From Planomonospora sp. ID82291 (GTDB lineage: Bacteria > Actinomycetota > Actinomycetes > Streptosporangiales > Streptosporangiaceae), in contig NZ_JABTEX010000001.1 of NCBI RefSeq assembly GCF_015711645.1, forward strand, positions 930,001 to 994,000: DNA of 64,000 bases. The letters run 5' to 3'. This document shows, in pieces, positions 45,176 to 52,619 of this stretch. Every line of letters starts with the position of its first letter. Positions within the stretch are counted from its first letter, which is position 1. Both the position numbers and the translations under genes were made by a program. A model generated the notes under the pieces. That model was not told where the DNA came from. It searched no databases and worked only from the letters and a program-made list of their open reading frames with translations.

Positions 45176-46117
45176 ATGGCCATCCTTGACCTCACCGCTC
45201 ACCCCGTCGCCGCGAAGTACGCCGTGCTGGTCGACGTGGGCTACCTGTACGCCGCGGCGGGCGAGGTGCTGCTGGGCGCCAAGGAGCGCAAGGAGTACAA
45301 GGTCGCCGCGGACGAGCTGATCCAGTCGCTGCAGAAGCACGCCGAGGCGCGCATCCACGGCGAGCTGCTCCGCATCTACTGGTACGACGCCGCCCGCGAC
45401 CGCGTGCCCACCGTCGACCAGCGCGTCATCGCCCAGCTGCCCTGGGTCAAGGTCCGCCTGGGCAACCTCAACGCCCGCGGCCAGCAGAAGGGCGTCGACG
45501 CGCAGATCAGGAGCGACCTGGAGGCGCTGGCCCGCCACCACGCCGTCAGCGACACGATCCTGCTCGCCGGGGACGAGGACATGGTCCCCGCGGTCGAAGC
45601 CGCCCAGGCCTACGGCGTGCGCATCCACCTGTGGGGCGTCGAGCCGCCGTACGGCACCAACCAGGCCGAGCGGCTCGTCTGGGAGGCCGACACGGTCGAG
45701 ATCCTCAGCGCCGACTTCCTGCGCGACTTCTTCAGCCGCGCCCCCCAGCCCGTCCCGGTCCCGCCGGCCACGCCCTCGCCCGCGCAGGTCTTCGCCGCCC
45801 GCACCCCGGCCGCGATCAAGCCGAAGATCCCCGCCGGGCAGGTCACCAAGCTCGGCCCCAACCGCCCCCGGGTCGAGGAGGTCGGCGAGCACGTCGCCCA
45901 GAAGTGGATCCTCACCCGCGGCCGCGACAACATCCGCGACCTGCTCCCCGGCCCGCTCCTGCCCACGGTCATCGACACCGAGCTGCTGATCGAGGCGGAG
46001 AAGGAGCTCGGCCACTCCCTGCGGCCGTTCCCCGAGGCCCGCGTCTGGCTCCGCGACGGCTTCTGGGCGCGCGTCTACCGCGAGTTCGACCTGGGGGTCG
46101 GCATCTCCTCCAAGTGA
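45176..46117 (+). CDS. NYN-domain (PIN-like) putative ribonuclease
   Basis: 313 residues. The N-terminal 185 residues have the NYN pattern: YAVLVDVGYLYAAAG with the first Asp, KGVDAQIRSDL with the second, and ILLAGDEDMVPAVEAAQAYGVRIHL with the third, so the acidic nuclease centre appears complete. A Pro-rich linker (about 190-240) leads to a helical C-terminal domain (VEEVGEHVAQKWIL...) resembling an OST-HTH/LOTUS-type RNA-binding module. It is monocistronic; CTGGAGG lies just upstream of ATG 45176. TATAGT at 45134-45139 may be its -10 box. Confidence 0.78.
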   Translation: MAILDLTAHPVAAKYAVLVDVGYLYAAAGEVLLGAKERKEYKVAADELIQSLQKHAEARIHGELLRIYWYDAARDRVPTVDQRVIAQLPWVKVRLGNLNARGQQKGVDAQIRSDLEALARHHAVSDTILLAGDEDMVPAVEAAQAYGVRIHLWGVEPPYGTNQAERLVWEADTVEILSADFLRDFFSRAPQPVPVPPATPSPAQVFAARTPAAIKPKIPAGQVTKLGPNRPRVEEVGEHVAQKWILTRGRDNIRDLLPGPLLPTVIDTELLIEAEKELGHSLRPFPEARVWLRDGFWARVYREFDLGVGISSK

Positions 46118-46137
46118 CCGCGACAGGCGCCTCCGGT

Positions 46138-46186
46138 CCGGACGCTCCAGATCCGGACGCTCCAGATCCGGACGCTCCAGATCCGG
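46138..46186. repeat. 15-bp tandem repeat, three copies
   Basis: GACGCTCCAGATCCG occurs three times head to tail directly after the NYN gene stop. It runs into the 45-bp repeat array. Confidence 0.75.
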
Positions 46187-46320
46187 GCGGCTCCGGTCCA
46201 GGCCGGCGCGATCCGAGCGGCTCCGGTCCGGGCGGCTCCGGTCCAGGCCGGCGCGATCCGAGCGGCTCCGGTCCGGGCGGCTCCGGTCCGGGTCGGCGCG
46301 ATCCGAGCGGCTCCCTCCGG
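46187..46320. repeat. 45-bp tandem repeat, about three copies
   Basis: A 45-bp unit made of GGCGCGATCCGAGCGGCTCC plus a GGTCCGGGCGGCTCC-type half recurs with GGCGCG at 46205, 46250 and 46295, exactly 45 bp apart. Because 15 and 45 are multiples of three, several frames stay open across the array, but none has a convincing start or ribosome site. The 298-bp gap 46118-46415 contains little else besides the Ada-AlkA promoter. Confidence 0.75.
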
Positions 46321-46415
46321 CGGCGCGACCGCCCGGCGGGCGTTCCCCACGGCGGGCACGGTCATGTCCGATTCCCGCCGGTCGTACGGTCTGCGCTGCG
46401 GATAGCGTCGTAGAC

Positions 46416-48029
46416 GTGTCCGTGAGAGAACTCGACTTCGACTCCTGTTACCGTGCCGTCGCCGCGCGGGACGCCCGCTTCGACGGGCGGTTCTACACGG
46501 CGGTCACCTCGACCCGGATCTACTGCCGCCCGATCTGCCCGGCCCGCACGCCCGCCTCCCGCAACGTGCGCTTCTACCGGCACGCCGCCTCCGCCGAGGC
46601 GGCCGGGTTCCGGCCCTGCCGGCGGTGCCGCCCCGAGCTCAGCCCCGGCGACCCCGGCTGGGACCACCGGGGCGACCTGATCGGCCGGGCGCTCCGGCTG
46701 ATCGACGAGGGCGCGGCCGACGACGCCGGGGTGGCGGGACTGGCCGGACGGCTGCACGTCACCGAGCGGCACCTGCGCCGGCTGTTCGCCGCCGAGCTCG
46801 GCACCGGCCCGCTGGCCGTGGCCCGGACCAAGCGCCTGCTGCTGGCCAAGCAGCTGCTCACCGAGACCGGCCTGCCGATCACCGACGTGGCGTTCGCCTC
46901 GGGGTTCGGGAGCGTGCGGCAGTTCAACGCGACGATGAAGGAGACCTACGGCTTCACCCCCGGCGACCTGCGGGCCGCCGCGGGCCGGGGCTCCGCGGGC
47001 CGGGGCTCCGCAGGCCGGGGCTCCGCAGGCCGGGCGCCCGGAACGGGGAGCGGAGGCGAGGGCGGGGGCGGTGACGCTCTGACGCTCCGGCTGCACGTGC
47101 GGGAGCCGTACGACGCCGGGGCCCTGATGCGGTTCCTGGCCGGCCGGGCGGTCCCCGGGCTGGAACGGGTCCGCGGACCGGGCGGCGCGTACGGCGTCGA
47201 CGCCTCCGGCGCGCACGACGTCTTCGGCCGGGACGGTGACGCCGGGCCGGGCGGGACGGGCGGGACGGGCGGGACGGGCGGCTGGAGTTACAGCCGGGCC
47301 GTCCCCGGCGGGGTGATCACCCTGACCCCCCTGCCCGGTCACGTGCGCCTCGACGCGCGCCTCGGCGACACCCGTCATCTGGCCCGCGTCGTCGCCCGCT
47401 GCCGCCGCCTCCTCGATCTCGACGCCGACCCCGGGGCCATCGCCTCCGCCCTCGGCGAGACCGCGCTGGGCCCGCTCGTGCGGGCCCGTCCGGGCCTGCG
47501 GGTGCCCGGCGCGTGGGACGGGTTCGAGGTCGCCGTCCGCGCGGTGGTCGGCCAGCAGATCTCCGTCGCCGGGGCCCGCACCATCCTCGGCCGCATCACG
47601 GCCCGGGCCGGGCGGCCCGCCGTACCCGGGGCGGAGGCCGGGCTCTCCGGAGCGGACGCGCCGGAGACCGGCCGCCTGTTCCCCACCGCCGACGAGCTCC
47701 TGGAAGCCGACCTGGACGGGCTCGGGCTGACCGGGCGGCGGATCGCCACCCTGCGGGCGCTCGCGGAGCGCGTCGCGGGCGGCGCGATCGACCTGGACGG
47801 CGCGCAGGAGCCCGGCGAGGCCGTGTCCGAGCTCCTCCGCGTGCCCGGGATCGGGCCCTGGACGGCCGGATACGTCGCGCTGCGGGCGCTGCGCGACCCG
47901 GACGCCTGGCCCGAGGGCGACCTGGTGCTGCGGCGGGCCATGGCGTGCCTCGGCATCCCCGACGACCACATCGAACGGTGGCGCCCCTGGCGGGCGTACG
48001 CCGCCCTGCACCTCTGGAGCTCCGCATGA
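46416..48029 (+). CDS. Ada-AlkA fusion: methyl-phosphotriester-sensing regulator with 3-methyladenine DNA glycosylase II
   Basis: 537 residues. The Ada zinc domain has Cys37, Cys41, Cys68 and Cys71 (RIYCRPICPAR, PCRRC), Cys37 being the expected methyl acceptor. Two AraC-type helix-turn-helices follow (about 85-185). A repeated RGSAG linker separates these from AlkA-N and HhH-GPD domains with VVGQQISVAGAR, LLRVPGIGPWTAGYVAL and catalytic Asp502 (PEGDLVLRRAM). The protein should sense and repair alkylation and induce its own operon. Start GTG 46416 has no ribosome site but TAGCGT ends seven bases upstream, hinting at a leaderless mRNA. The ogt gene follows after 28 bp. Confidence 0.88.
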   Translation: MSVRELDFDSCYRAVAARDARFDGRFYTAVTSTRIYCRPICPARTPASRNVRFYRHAASAEAAGFRPCRRCRPELSPGDPGWDHRGDLIGRALRLIDEGAADDAGVAGLAGRLHVTERHLRRLFAAELGTGPLAVARTKRLLLAKQLLTETGLPITDVAFASGFGSVRQFNATMKETYGFTPGDLRAAAGRGSAGRGSAGRGSAGRAPGTGSGGEGGGGDALTLRLHVREPYDAGALMRFLAGRAVPGLERVRGPGGAYGVDASGAHDVFGRDGDAGPGGTGGTGGTGGWSYSRAVPGGVITLTPLPGHVRLDARLGDTRHLARVVARCRRLLDLDADPGAIASALGETALGPLVRARPGLRVPGAWDGFEVAVRAVVGQQISVAGARTILGRITARAGRPAVPGAEAGLSGADAPETGRLFPTADELLEADLDGLGLTGRRIATLRALAERVAGGAIDLDGAQEPGEAVSELLRVPGIGPWTAGYVALRALRDPDAWPEGDLVLRRAMACLGIPDDHIERWRPWRAYAALHLWSSA

Positions 48030-48057
48030 CCGCCTTCCCGACGACCGAGGAGTCACG

Positions 48058-48558
48058 ATGATCGAGGCGCAGATCCTGCCCACCCCGACCGGGCCGCTGT
48101 CGCTGCTCTCCCACGAGGGGGTGCTCGTCGCGGCGGGGTTCACCGCCGACCCCGACGAGATGCTCGCCCGGCTCTCCCCCGCGCTCCGGGCCCTGGGCAT
48201 GGCCCGGGTCGACGACCTCGGCCACGCGGCGCAGGCCGTACGCGACTATCTGGACGGCGACCTGAAGGCGCTCGACGGCGTGGCGGTGAGCCAGCCCGGC
48301 AGCGTCCGGCGGCAGCGGCTGCTCACGGCGCTGCGCGCGGTGCCGCCGGGCGCCACGGTCACCTACGCCGAGCTGGCCGAGCGCGCGGGCATGCCCCGCA
48401 CGGCCGCCCGGGCCGCGGGCGGGGCCTGCGCGCAGAACCTGATCGCCCCGTTCGTGCCCTGCCACCGCGTCCTGCCGTCCACCGGCGGCTACGGCGGCTA
48501 CTACTACGGCACGCCGGTCAAGCGGTGGCTGCTCGCCCACGAGGCCGGAACCCTCTGA
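48058..48558 (+). CDS. ogt: Methylated-DNA-[protein]-cysteine S-methyltransferase
   Basis: 166 residues. FVPCHRVLPSTGGYGGY contains the acceptor Cys135, and the helix-turn-helix segment VTYAELAERAGMPRTAARAAGGACAQN positions it on DNA. The protein removes O6-methylguanine stoichiometrically. GAGGAG precedes ATG 48058. It forms an alkylation-repair operon with the Ada-AlkA fusion; the residue after PCHRV pocket, GYYYG, has Tyr where many homologues have GFxxG, which should be tolerated. Confidence 0.93.
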   Translation: MIEAQILPTPTGPLSLLSHEGVLVAAGFTADPDEMLARLSPALRALGMARVDDLGHAAQAVRDYLDGDLKALDGVAVSQPGSVRRQRLLTALRAVPPGATVTYAELAERAGMPRTAARAAGGACAQNLIAPFVPCHRVLPSTGGYGGYYYGTPVKRWLLAHEAGTL

Positions 48559-48625
48559 CCGCCCGCCGGAGCCTTCACCCCCGCGCTCCACGCCCGCGTC
48601 CGCCCGACCGGCTCGCCGTGCGGCC

Positions 48626-49291
48626 TCACGGTTCGACCAGTCCGGCCCGGATCGCGTACCTGGTCAGTTCCAGCCGGTCGCGCATGCCGAGTTTCTGCAG
48701 GATGTTCGCGCGGTGCCGGTCGACCGTCTTGGCGCTGATGACCAGCGTCTCGGCGATCTCCTTGGAGGAGTTCCCCTCGGCGATCAGCTTGACGATCTCC
48801 TCCTCCCGGGGGGTCAGGATGCTCTCGGGCAGGCGCCCGCCCTGCCGGTCGCGCTGCAGGTACTCGCGGATGAGCGCGGTGACGGCGCCCGGGTAGAGGA
48901 AGGGCTCGCCGCGTACGGCCGCCCGGCAGGCCTCCAGCAGGTCCCGGTCGGCGACCGACTTGAGCACGTAGCCCGAGGCGCCGGCCTTGAGCGACTCGAA
49001 GAAGTACTGCTCGTTGTCGTACATGGACAGCATCAGGATGCGGATGCCCGGAGCCCGCCGGGAGATCTCCCTGGCGGCCTGGATCCCGGTCATCCGGGGC
49101 ATCGCGATGTCCAGGATCGCCAGGTCGACCTCCGCCTCCGAGGCGGCCTCGACCGCCTCGGCGCCGTCCGCGGCCTCCGCGACGACCGTCAGGTCCGGCT
49201 CTGCGTCGAGGATCAGCCGGAGCCCGCGCCGGACCAGGGCATGATCGTCCGCCAGCAGGATCCGCGTCGGGGAAGGGTTCACCGGGTTCAT
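48626..49291 (-). CDS. NarL/FixJ-family response regulator
   Basis: 221 residues. Receiver with LLADDHALVRRGL acidic pocket, phospho-acceptor Asp61 (LAILDIAMPRMTG), LSMYD switch and YVLKSV lysine; then a LuxR-type HTH (LTPREEEIVKLIAEGNSSKEIAETLVISAKTVDRHRANI). It pairs with the kinase gene upstream on the same strand. Its ATG lies inside the first copy of a 44-bp tandem repeat and overlaps by four bases the stop of a 15-residue mini-cistron that is itself part of a coupled chain reaching back to the kinase. Confidence 0.92.
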   Translation of the reverse strand: MNPVNPSPTRILLADDHALVRRGLRLILDAEPDLTVVAEAADGAEAVEAASEAEVDLAILDIAMPRMTGIQAAREISRRAPGIRILMLSMYDNEQYFFESLKAGASGYVLKSVADRDLLEACRAAVRGEPFLYPGAVTALIREYLQRDRQGGRLPESILTPREEEIVKLIAEGNSSKEIAETLVISAKTVDRHRANILQKLGMRDRLELTRYAIRAGLVEP

Positions 49292-49335
49292 CTCCGATCC
49301 GCCGTCGCAGGCACGAAAGGGTTCACCGGCTTCAT
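49288..49335 (-). CDS. Repeat-derived mini-cistron 3 (15 codons)
   Basis: ATG 49335 encodes MKPVNPFVPATADRR and its TGA overlaps the response regulator ATG at 49291 by four bases (ATGA). Peptide function is unlikely; its role would be to hand ribosomes on to the regulator. Confidence 0.5.
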   Translation of the reverse strand: MKPVNPFVPATADRR

Positions 49336-49379
49336 CTCCGATCCGCCGTCGCAGGCACGAAAGGGTTCACCGGGTTCAT
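49332..49379 (-). CDS. Repeat-derived mini-cistron 2 (15 codons)
   Basis: ATG 49379 encodes MNPVNPFVPATADRR; stop and next ATG (49335) overlap as ATGA. One AAC-to-AAG change distinguishes it from mini-cistron 3. Confidence 0.5.
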   Translation of the reverse strand: MNPVNPFVPATADRR

Positions 49380-49423
49380 CCCCGGTCCGCCGTCGCAGGC
49401 ATGAAAGGGTTCACCGGGTTCAT
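49376..49423 (-). CDS. Repeat-derived mini-cistron 1 (15 codons)
   Basis: ATG 49423 overlaps the kinase stop (TGA at 49422-49420) by four bases and encodes MNPVNPFMPATADRG, whose own stop overlaps ATG 49379. It preserves what must have been the original kinase/regulator coupling junction. Confidence 0.5.
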   Translation of the reverse strand: MNPVNPFMPATADRG

Positions 49424-50397
49424 CCCCGGTCCGCCGTCGCAGGCACGACCAGGCGCACCTCGGTGCCGCCGCCGGGGGCGGGGGCGAAGGTCAGGCGGGC
49501 GCCGATGAGGAGCGCGCGCTCCCGCATGCCGCGGATGCCCGCGCCCTCCCTGAGCTCCCCTCCCCGCCCGTCGTCCGTGATGCGCAGGACCACCGCGCCC
49601 TCCTCGGCGGTCAGCGAGAGCTCCGCCCGGGTGGCGCGGGCATGCCTGGCCACGTTCGTCAGACCCTCCTGCGCGATCCGGTAGAGGACGAGCTCCGCCG
49701 CGGGCCCCAGCCCGGGCAGGTCGGCGGCCAGCTTGCGGACCACCCGCACACCGCTGGTCTGGGAGAACTCCGCCGCCAGGCTGTTGAGCGCGCTGAGCAG
49801 CCCCAGGTCCTCCAGGACGCCGGGGCGGAGCCTGCGGGCGACCTGGCGCACCTCGTCCAGGCTGGCGCGGACCGTCTCCTGCACGGCGTGGAGCTCCTCC
49901 CGCAGGTCCTCCGGCGCGCGGTCCACCACCCGCTTCAGGCCGAGCAGCACCACGGTGAGGCTCTGGCCGATCTCGTCGTGCAGCTCCCGGGCGATGCGCT
50001 GCCGCTCGCCCTCCTGCGCGGCCAGCGCGTGCGCGCTGCTCGCGTTGCGCTCCGCCTCCAGCCGGTCGAGCATCGCGTTGAAGGCGTCGATCACGTACGT
50101 GAGGTCGCCGTTGCCGCTGTCGGTGAGCCGGTCGCTCGGCCTCAGCAGGTCCACCCGCTGCATGAGCGCGGTGAGCGCGCCGAGCGGGGCCAGGCTGGTG
50201 CGGAGCAGCAGCGCGTTGGCGGCGAGGATCAGCGCCAGCCCGACCGCCAGGACCGGCACCTCGGTGAGCAGGACCGGCGAGGAGACCGTGGCGGGCGAGA
50301 TCGCCAGGACGAGCGTGCCGACCGTGAAGACCAGGCCGTTGATCGCGAACAGCCTGCGGAACAGCGCCTGCGCCGGTGTCCTCTGGGAATCGCCCAT
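49420..50397 (-). CDS. NarL-system membrane sensor histidine kinase (HisKA_3 type)
   Basis: 325 residues. Two membrane helices (about 18-36 and 42-66) with almost no external loop, then a HAMP-like linker, a HisKA_3 dimerisation helix with His140 (RIARELHDEIGQSL) and an HATPase domain (YRIAQEGLTNVARHARAT, RITDDGRGG, GAGIRGMRERALLIGA). With so little exposed sensor it probably responds to membrane state or to a partner protein, in the manner of LiaS- or DesK-like kinases. The last residues VPATADRG are repeated in the 44-bp array downstream. Confidence 0.88.
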   Translation of the reverse strand: MGDSQRTPAQALFRRLFAINGLVFTVGTLVLAISPATVSSPVLLTEVPVLAVGLALILAANALLLRTSLAPLGALTALMQRVDLLRPSDRLTDSGNGDLTYVIDAFNAMLDRLEAERNASSAHALAAQEGERQRIARELHDEIGQSLTVVLLGLKRVVDRAPEDLREELHAVQETVRASLDEVRQVARRLRPGVLEDLGLLSALNSLAAEFSQTSGVRVVRKLAADLPGLGPAAELVLYRIAQEGLTNVARHARATRAELSLTAEEGAVVLRITDDGRGGELREGAGIRGMRERALLIGARLTFAPAPGGGTEVRLVVPATADRG

Positions 50398-50617
50398 GTC
50401 TCCACCCTCATCGCGACCGGGCCCGTCCGTCCATGCGGGGCGCCCCCCACCGGGCCGCGTCTCCTCCCCTTCCCCCCTGGTCCTTCTACATATCGTCCCC
50501 CACCGGAGATGGGTGTCGGCCCCGATGGTCCCGCGAGAGGGTCAGGCAGACAATTGAAACAGGGCGATTCGCGCAAAATGTCCAAAAACGGGGCAGTCAG
50601 CTCAGGAGGGGGACGTC

Positions 50618-51334
50618 ATGACCGTACTCGGGAACGATCCGCAGACGACACTCGCCGTCGAGGCACTGCCCGCCTGGATCGTCGCGGGCACCGTGGCGCT
50701 GGGCGCGCTCGCGGCCCTCGCCTCCTGCTCGGTCCGCCTCGTCCGCCCCGGCGAGCGCCTCGTCGTGTTCAGGCTCGGCCGTCCGGCCGGGGTGCGGGGT
50801 CCGGGGATCGTCCTCGTGCTGCCGCTCCTGGAGCGCGGCGTACGGGTCCCGCTCCATCCGGTCCGCATCGACCTGCTCTGGCTGGAGGCCACCACCCGCG
50901 ACGGCGTGGCCGTGACGGTCAACGGCGCCGTGTTCGCGGCGGTGCGCGACCCGGTCCGCCACTGCCTGGCCGGGGAGTCTCCGCTCTCCGCAGTGACCGC
51001 CGCGGCGGAGGACGGGGTCCGCCGCCACGTCGCCGGACGCGACCTGGCGGAGCTGTACGCACCGCCCGGCGGTGAACTGCGCGAGCCGGCCTCCCGGATC
51101 ACCGGCAGGACCCGGGAGCTGGGCGTCGAGGTCACCCGCGTCGAGCTCGGCCGCATCGAGGTCCCGCTCAGCACGGGTCTGATCCGCTGGGCGGAGGGCT
51201 TCAGCGCCCGCACCCGCCCGGCCGCCCGCAGCCGGCCGTCCCTCGCCCGCACCCGCCCGGCCGCCCGCAGCCGACCGGTCCGCACCCGGCAGGAGCGCTC
51301 CCGAGCGGACCGCGTCCTCCACCCGCGCCCCTGA
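50618..51334 (+). CDS. SPFH/Band 7-domain membrane protein (stomatin-like), short form
   Basis: 238 residues. One N-terminal membrane helix (about 18-38), then the Band 7 domain: [46 protein letters not shown] and the [17 protein letters not shown] strand are characteristic. The C-terminal coiled-coil of full stomatins is replaced by an Arg/Pro-rich tail built from a 39-bp in-frame duplication (51206-51283). SPFH proteins organise membrane microdomains. AGGAGG precedes ATG 50618. It starts a plus-strand group with regulators and a permease. Confidence 0.8.
   Translation: MTVLGNDPQTTLAVEALPAWIVAGTVALGALAALASCSVRLVRPGERLVVFRLGRPAGVRGPGIVLVLPLLERGVRVPLHPVRIDLLWLEATTRDGVAVTVNGAVFAAVRDPVRHCLAGESPLSAVTAAAEDGVRRHVAGRDLAELYAPPGGELREPASRITGRTRELGVEVTRVELGRIEVPLSTGLIRWAEGFSARTRPAARSRPSLARTRPAARSRPVRTRQERSRADRVLHPRP
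51206..51283 (+). repeat. 39-bp in-frame duplication in the SPFH gene
   Basis: GCCCGCACCCGCCCGGCC and following bases recur at 51206 and 51245. The unit is 13 codons and encodes the [11 protein letters not shown] motif twice. Confidence 0.75.
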
Positions 51335-51375
51335 CCCGTCCTTCTCCACTCCGCCCACACGAACGGAGGAACAAC

Positions 51376-51648
51376 ATGGACATCACCCACACCACCGTCC
51401 CGGGCACCGGAACCGTGCACCACTTCGAGACCAGGGACGGACAGCGGTTCTGCGTGCTGGTGGACGAGAACGACCGCCTCTCCCTGATGATCTACGGCCC
51501 CGACGACCCCGACCTCGCGGTGGAGTGCGTCGTCATGGAGCGCGACGAGGCCGCTCAGGTCGCGGAGATCCTCCAGCCCCGGCCCATCGCCGACCGGATC
51601 GCCGACCTCGAACACCGGGTCGCCGCACTCACCGGAGGGCCGTCGTGA
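51376..51648 (+). CDS. KhtT N-terminal-domain-like regulatory protein
   Basis: 90 residues. [46 protein letters not shown] resembles the N-terminal domain of KhtT, the regulatory subunit of K+/H+ antiporters, but the RCK/TrkA-C nucleotide-binding half is missing; the end is a short predicted helix ([17 protein letters not shown]). It may have become a partner for the permease encoded at 52616 or for the CBS protein. GGAGG precedes ATG 51376. I could not place it more firmly. Confidence 0.6.
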   Translation: MDITHTTVPGTGTVHHFETRDGQRFCVLVDENDRLSLMIYGPDDPDLAVECVVMERDEAAQVAEILQPRPIADRIADLEHRVAALTGGPS

Positions 51649-51785
51649 CGAGAACGGGCAGGGAAGGCGTGCCTTTCCCGGGGATCCGGGAGAGGCACTT
51701 CCCGATCCCGGCGGCGCCCGCCCCCGACAGGAAACGCCACCGCCCGGAATCGGGCCGCACCCGGAGAGCCCGGAGGGACGGTGTC

Positions 51786-52244
51786 ATGCAGGCACGCGAT
51801 ATCGCCGTGAAACTGCCCACGGTGACGGTCCAGGACCCGGTCACCCGAGCGGTGCGGGTGATGACGCTGGCCCGCCTGCCGGGACTGATCGTCGTCGACG
51901 ACGACTCGCGACCCCGCATGGTGCTGCCCGGCACCCAGGTGCTGCGGATGACGGTCCCCGGCGCCTACCAGGAGGATCCGGCGCTCACCCGGACCGTCGA
52001 CGAGGCCCGTGCCGACCTGTTCTGGCAGGAGCAGGGCGATCTGACGGTGGGCGACTGCCTGCCGCGCCAGCCCGTCAAGCCCGCCACGGTGGCCCTCGAC
52101 GCGACGCTGCTGGAGGTGGCGGCCCTCATGGCACGGCTGCGCAGCCCGCTGGTGGCGGTGGTCGACCACACGGGGGTCCTGTTCGGCACGATCACCCTGG
52201 ACCGCCTGCTCACCAGCCTGGCCCTCGCCGGCCCGGACGACTGA
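51786..52244 (+). CDS. CBS-domain pair protein
   Basis: 152 residues. Two CBS repeats: [37 protein letters not shown] (about 2-60) and [55 protein letters not shown] (about 90-148). Such stand-alone pairs bind adenine nucleotides and gate transporters or enzymes. ATG 51786 has GGAGGG eight bases upstream, a better start than GTG 51645, which overlaps the KhtT-like stop. Context suggests it regulates the permease downstream. Confidence 0.82.
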   Translation: MQARDIAVKLPTVTVQDPVTRAVRVMTLARLPGLIVVDDDSRPRMVLPGTQVLRMTVPGAYQEDPALTRTVDEARADLFWQEQGDLTVGDCLPRQPVKPATVALDATLLEVAALMARLRSPLVAVVDHTGVLFGTITLDRLLTSLALAGPDD

Positions 52245-52260
52245 CCCCGCCGGGGCGCTC

Positions 52261-52480
52261 CCGGACCGCTCCGCGCGGAGCGCCCCGGACGGTCTTCCAG
52301 GCCGGAGCCCCGCGGAGCGCCCCGGCCGGATCCTTCCCGCGCGCCGTACACCGCCCCGGTCCCGTTCCTCGCGCCGTACACCGCCCCGGTCCCTTCCCGC
52401 GCGCCCGGGATCCCGCACGTCGCGCGCGACCCCGCACGTCCCGCAGGACCCCGCACATCCCGCGCGACCCCGCACACGCA
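52261..52480. repeat. Mixed short direct repeats in the CBS-permease spacer
   Basis: CGCGGAGCGCCCCGG occurs twice, GCGCCGTACACCGCCCCGG twice (near 52342 and 52371), and GACCCCGCAC words recur about every 18 bp from 52428. No gene is evident in this part; the leader ORF at 52503 follows. Confidence 0.6.
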
Positions 52481-52502
52481 CACGCCGTTCGGAGGCTTTC
52501 CC

Positions 52503-52619
52503 ATGCACGACTTCCGGCGACGCCCTCTGGGCATGCCCCGGCTCTCGGCACCGTCCCGCCGGACCCGGCCCACCGCTCCGGCCGCGACCCGGACCGGACC
52601 GCCGGGGCGTGACCGATGA
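52503..52619 (+). CDS. Arg-rich 38-residue leader peptide coupled to the permease
   Basis: ATG 52503 is preceded by GGAGG at a 7-nt spacing. The 38-residue product holds ten Arg and many Pro residues (it begins MHDFRRRPLGMPRL) and has no membrane segment. Its TGA (52617-52619) overlaps the permease ATG at 52616 by four bases. A short, strongly signalled, stop-start-coupled ORF in this position looks like a regulatory leader whose translation controls the permease, rather than a structural protein. This is inference; no homologue is known to me. Confidence 0.5.
   Translation: MHDFRRRPLGMPRLSAPSRRTRPTAPAATRTGPPGRDR

Larger units (their letters stand above)
49275..49448. repeat. 44-bp tandem repeat, four copies, duplicating the kinase/regulator stop-start junction
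   Basis: GGGTTCACCGG recurs at 49275 (offset), 49319, 49363 and 49407, exactly 44 bp apart, with only a few substitutions between copies. Each copy holds the kinase's terminal codons (VPATADR) and the regulator's first codons (MNPVNP). Confidence 0.9.

Noticed and set aside
46138-46320. Reading frames across the 15/45-bp repeats as a small repeat protein gene
   Set aside because: Several frames are open only because units are multiples of three; none has a supported start or ribosome site.
49275-49448. 44-bp repeats as a CRISPR array
   Set aside because: Copies are directly adjacent with no unique spacers, and there are no cas genes.
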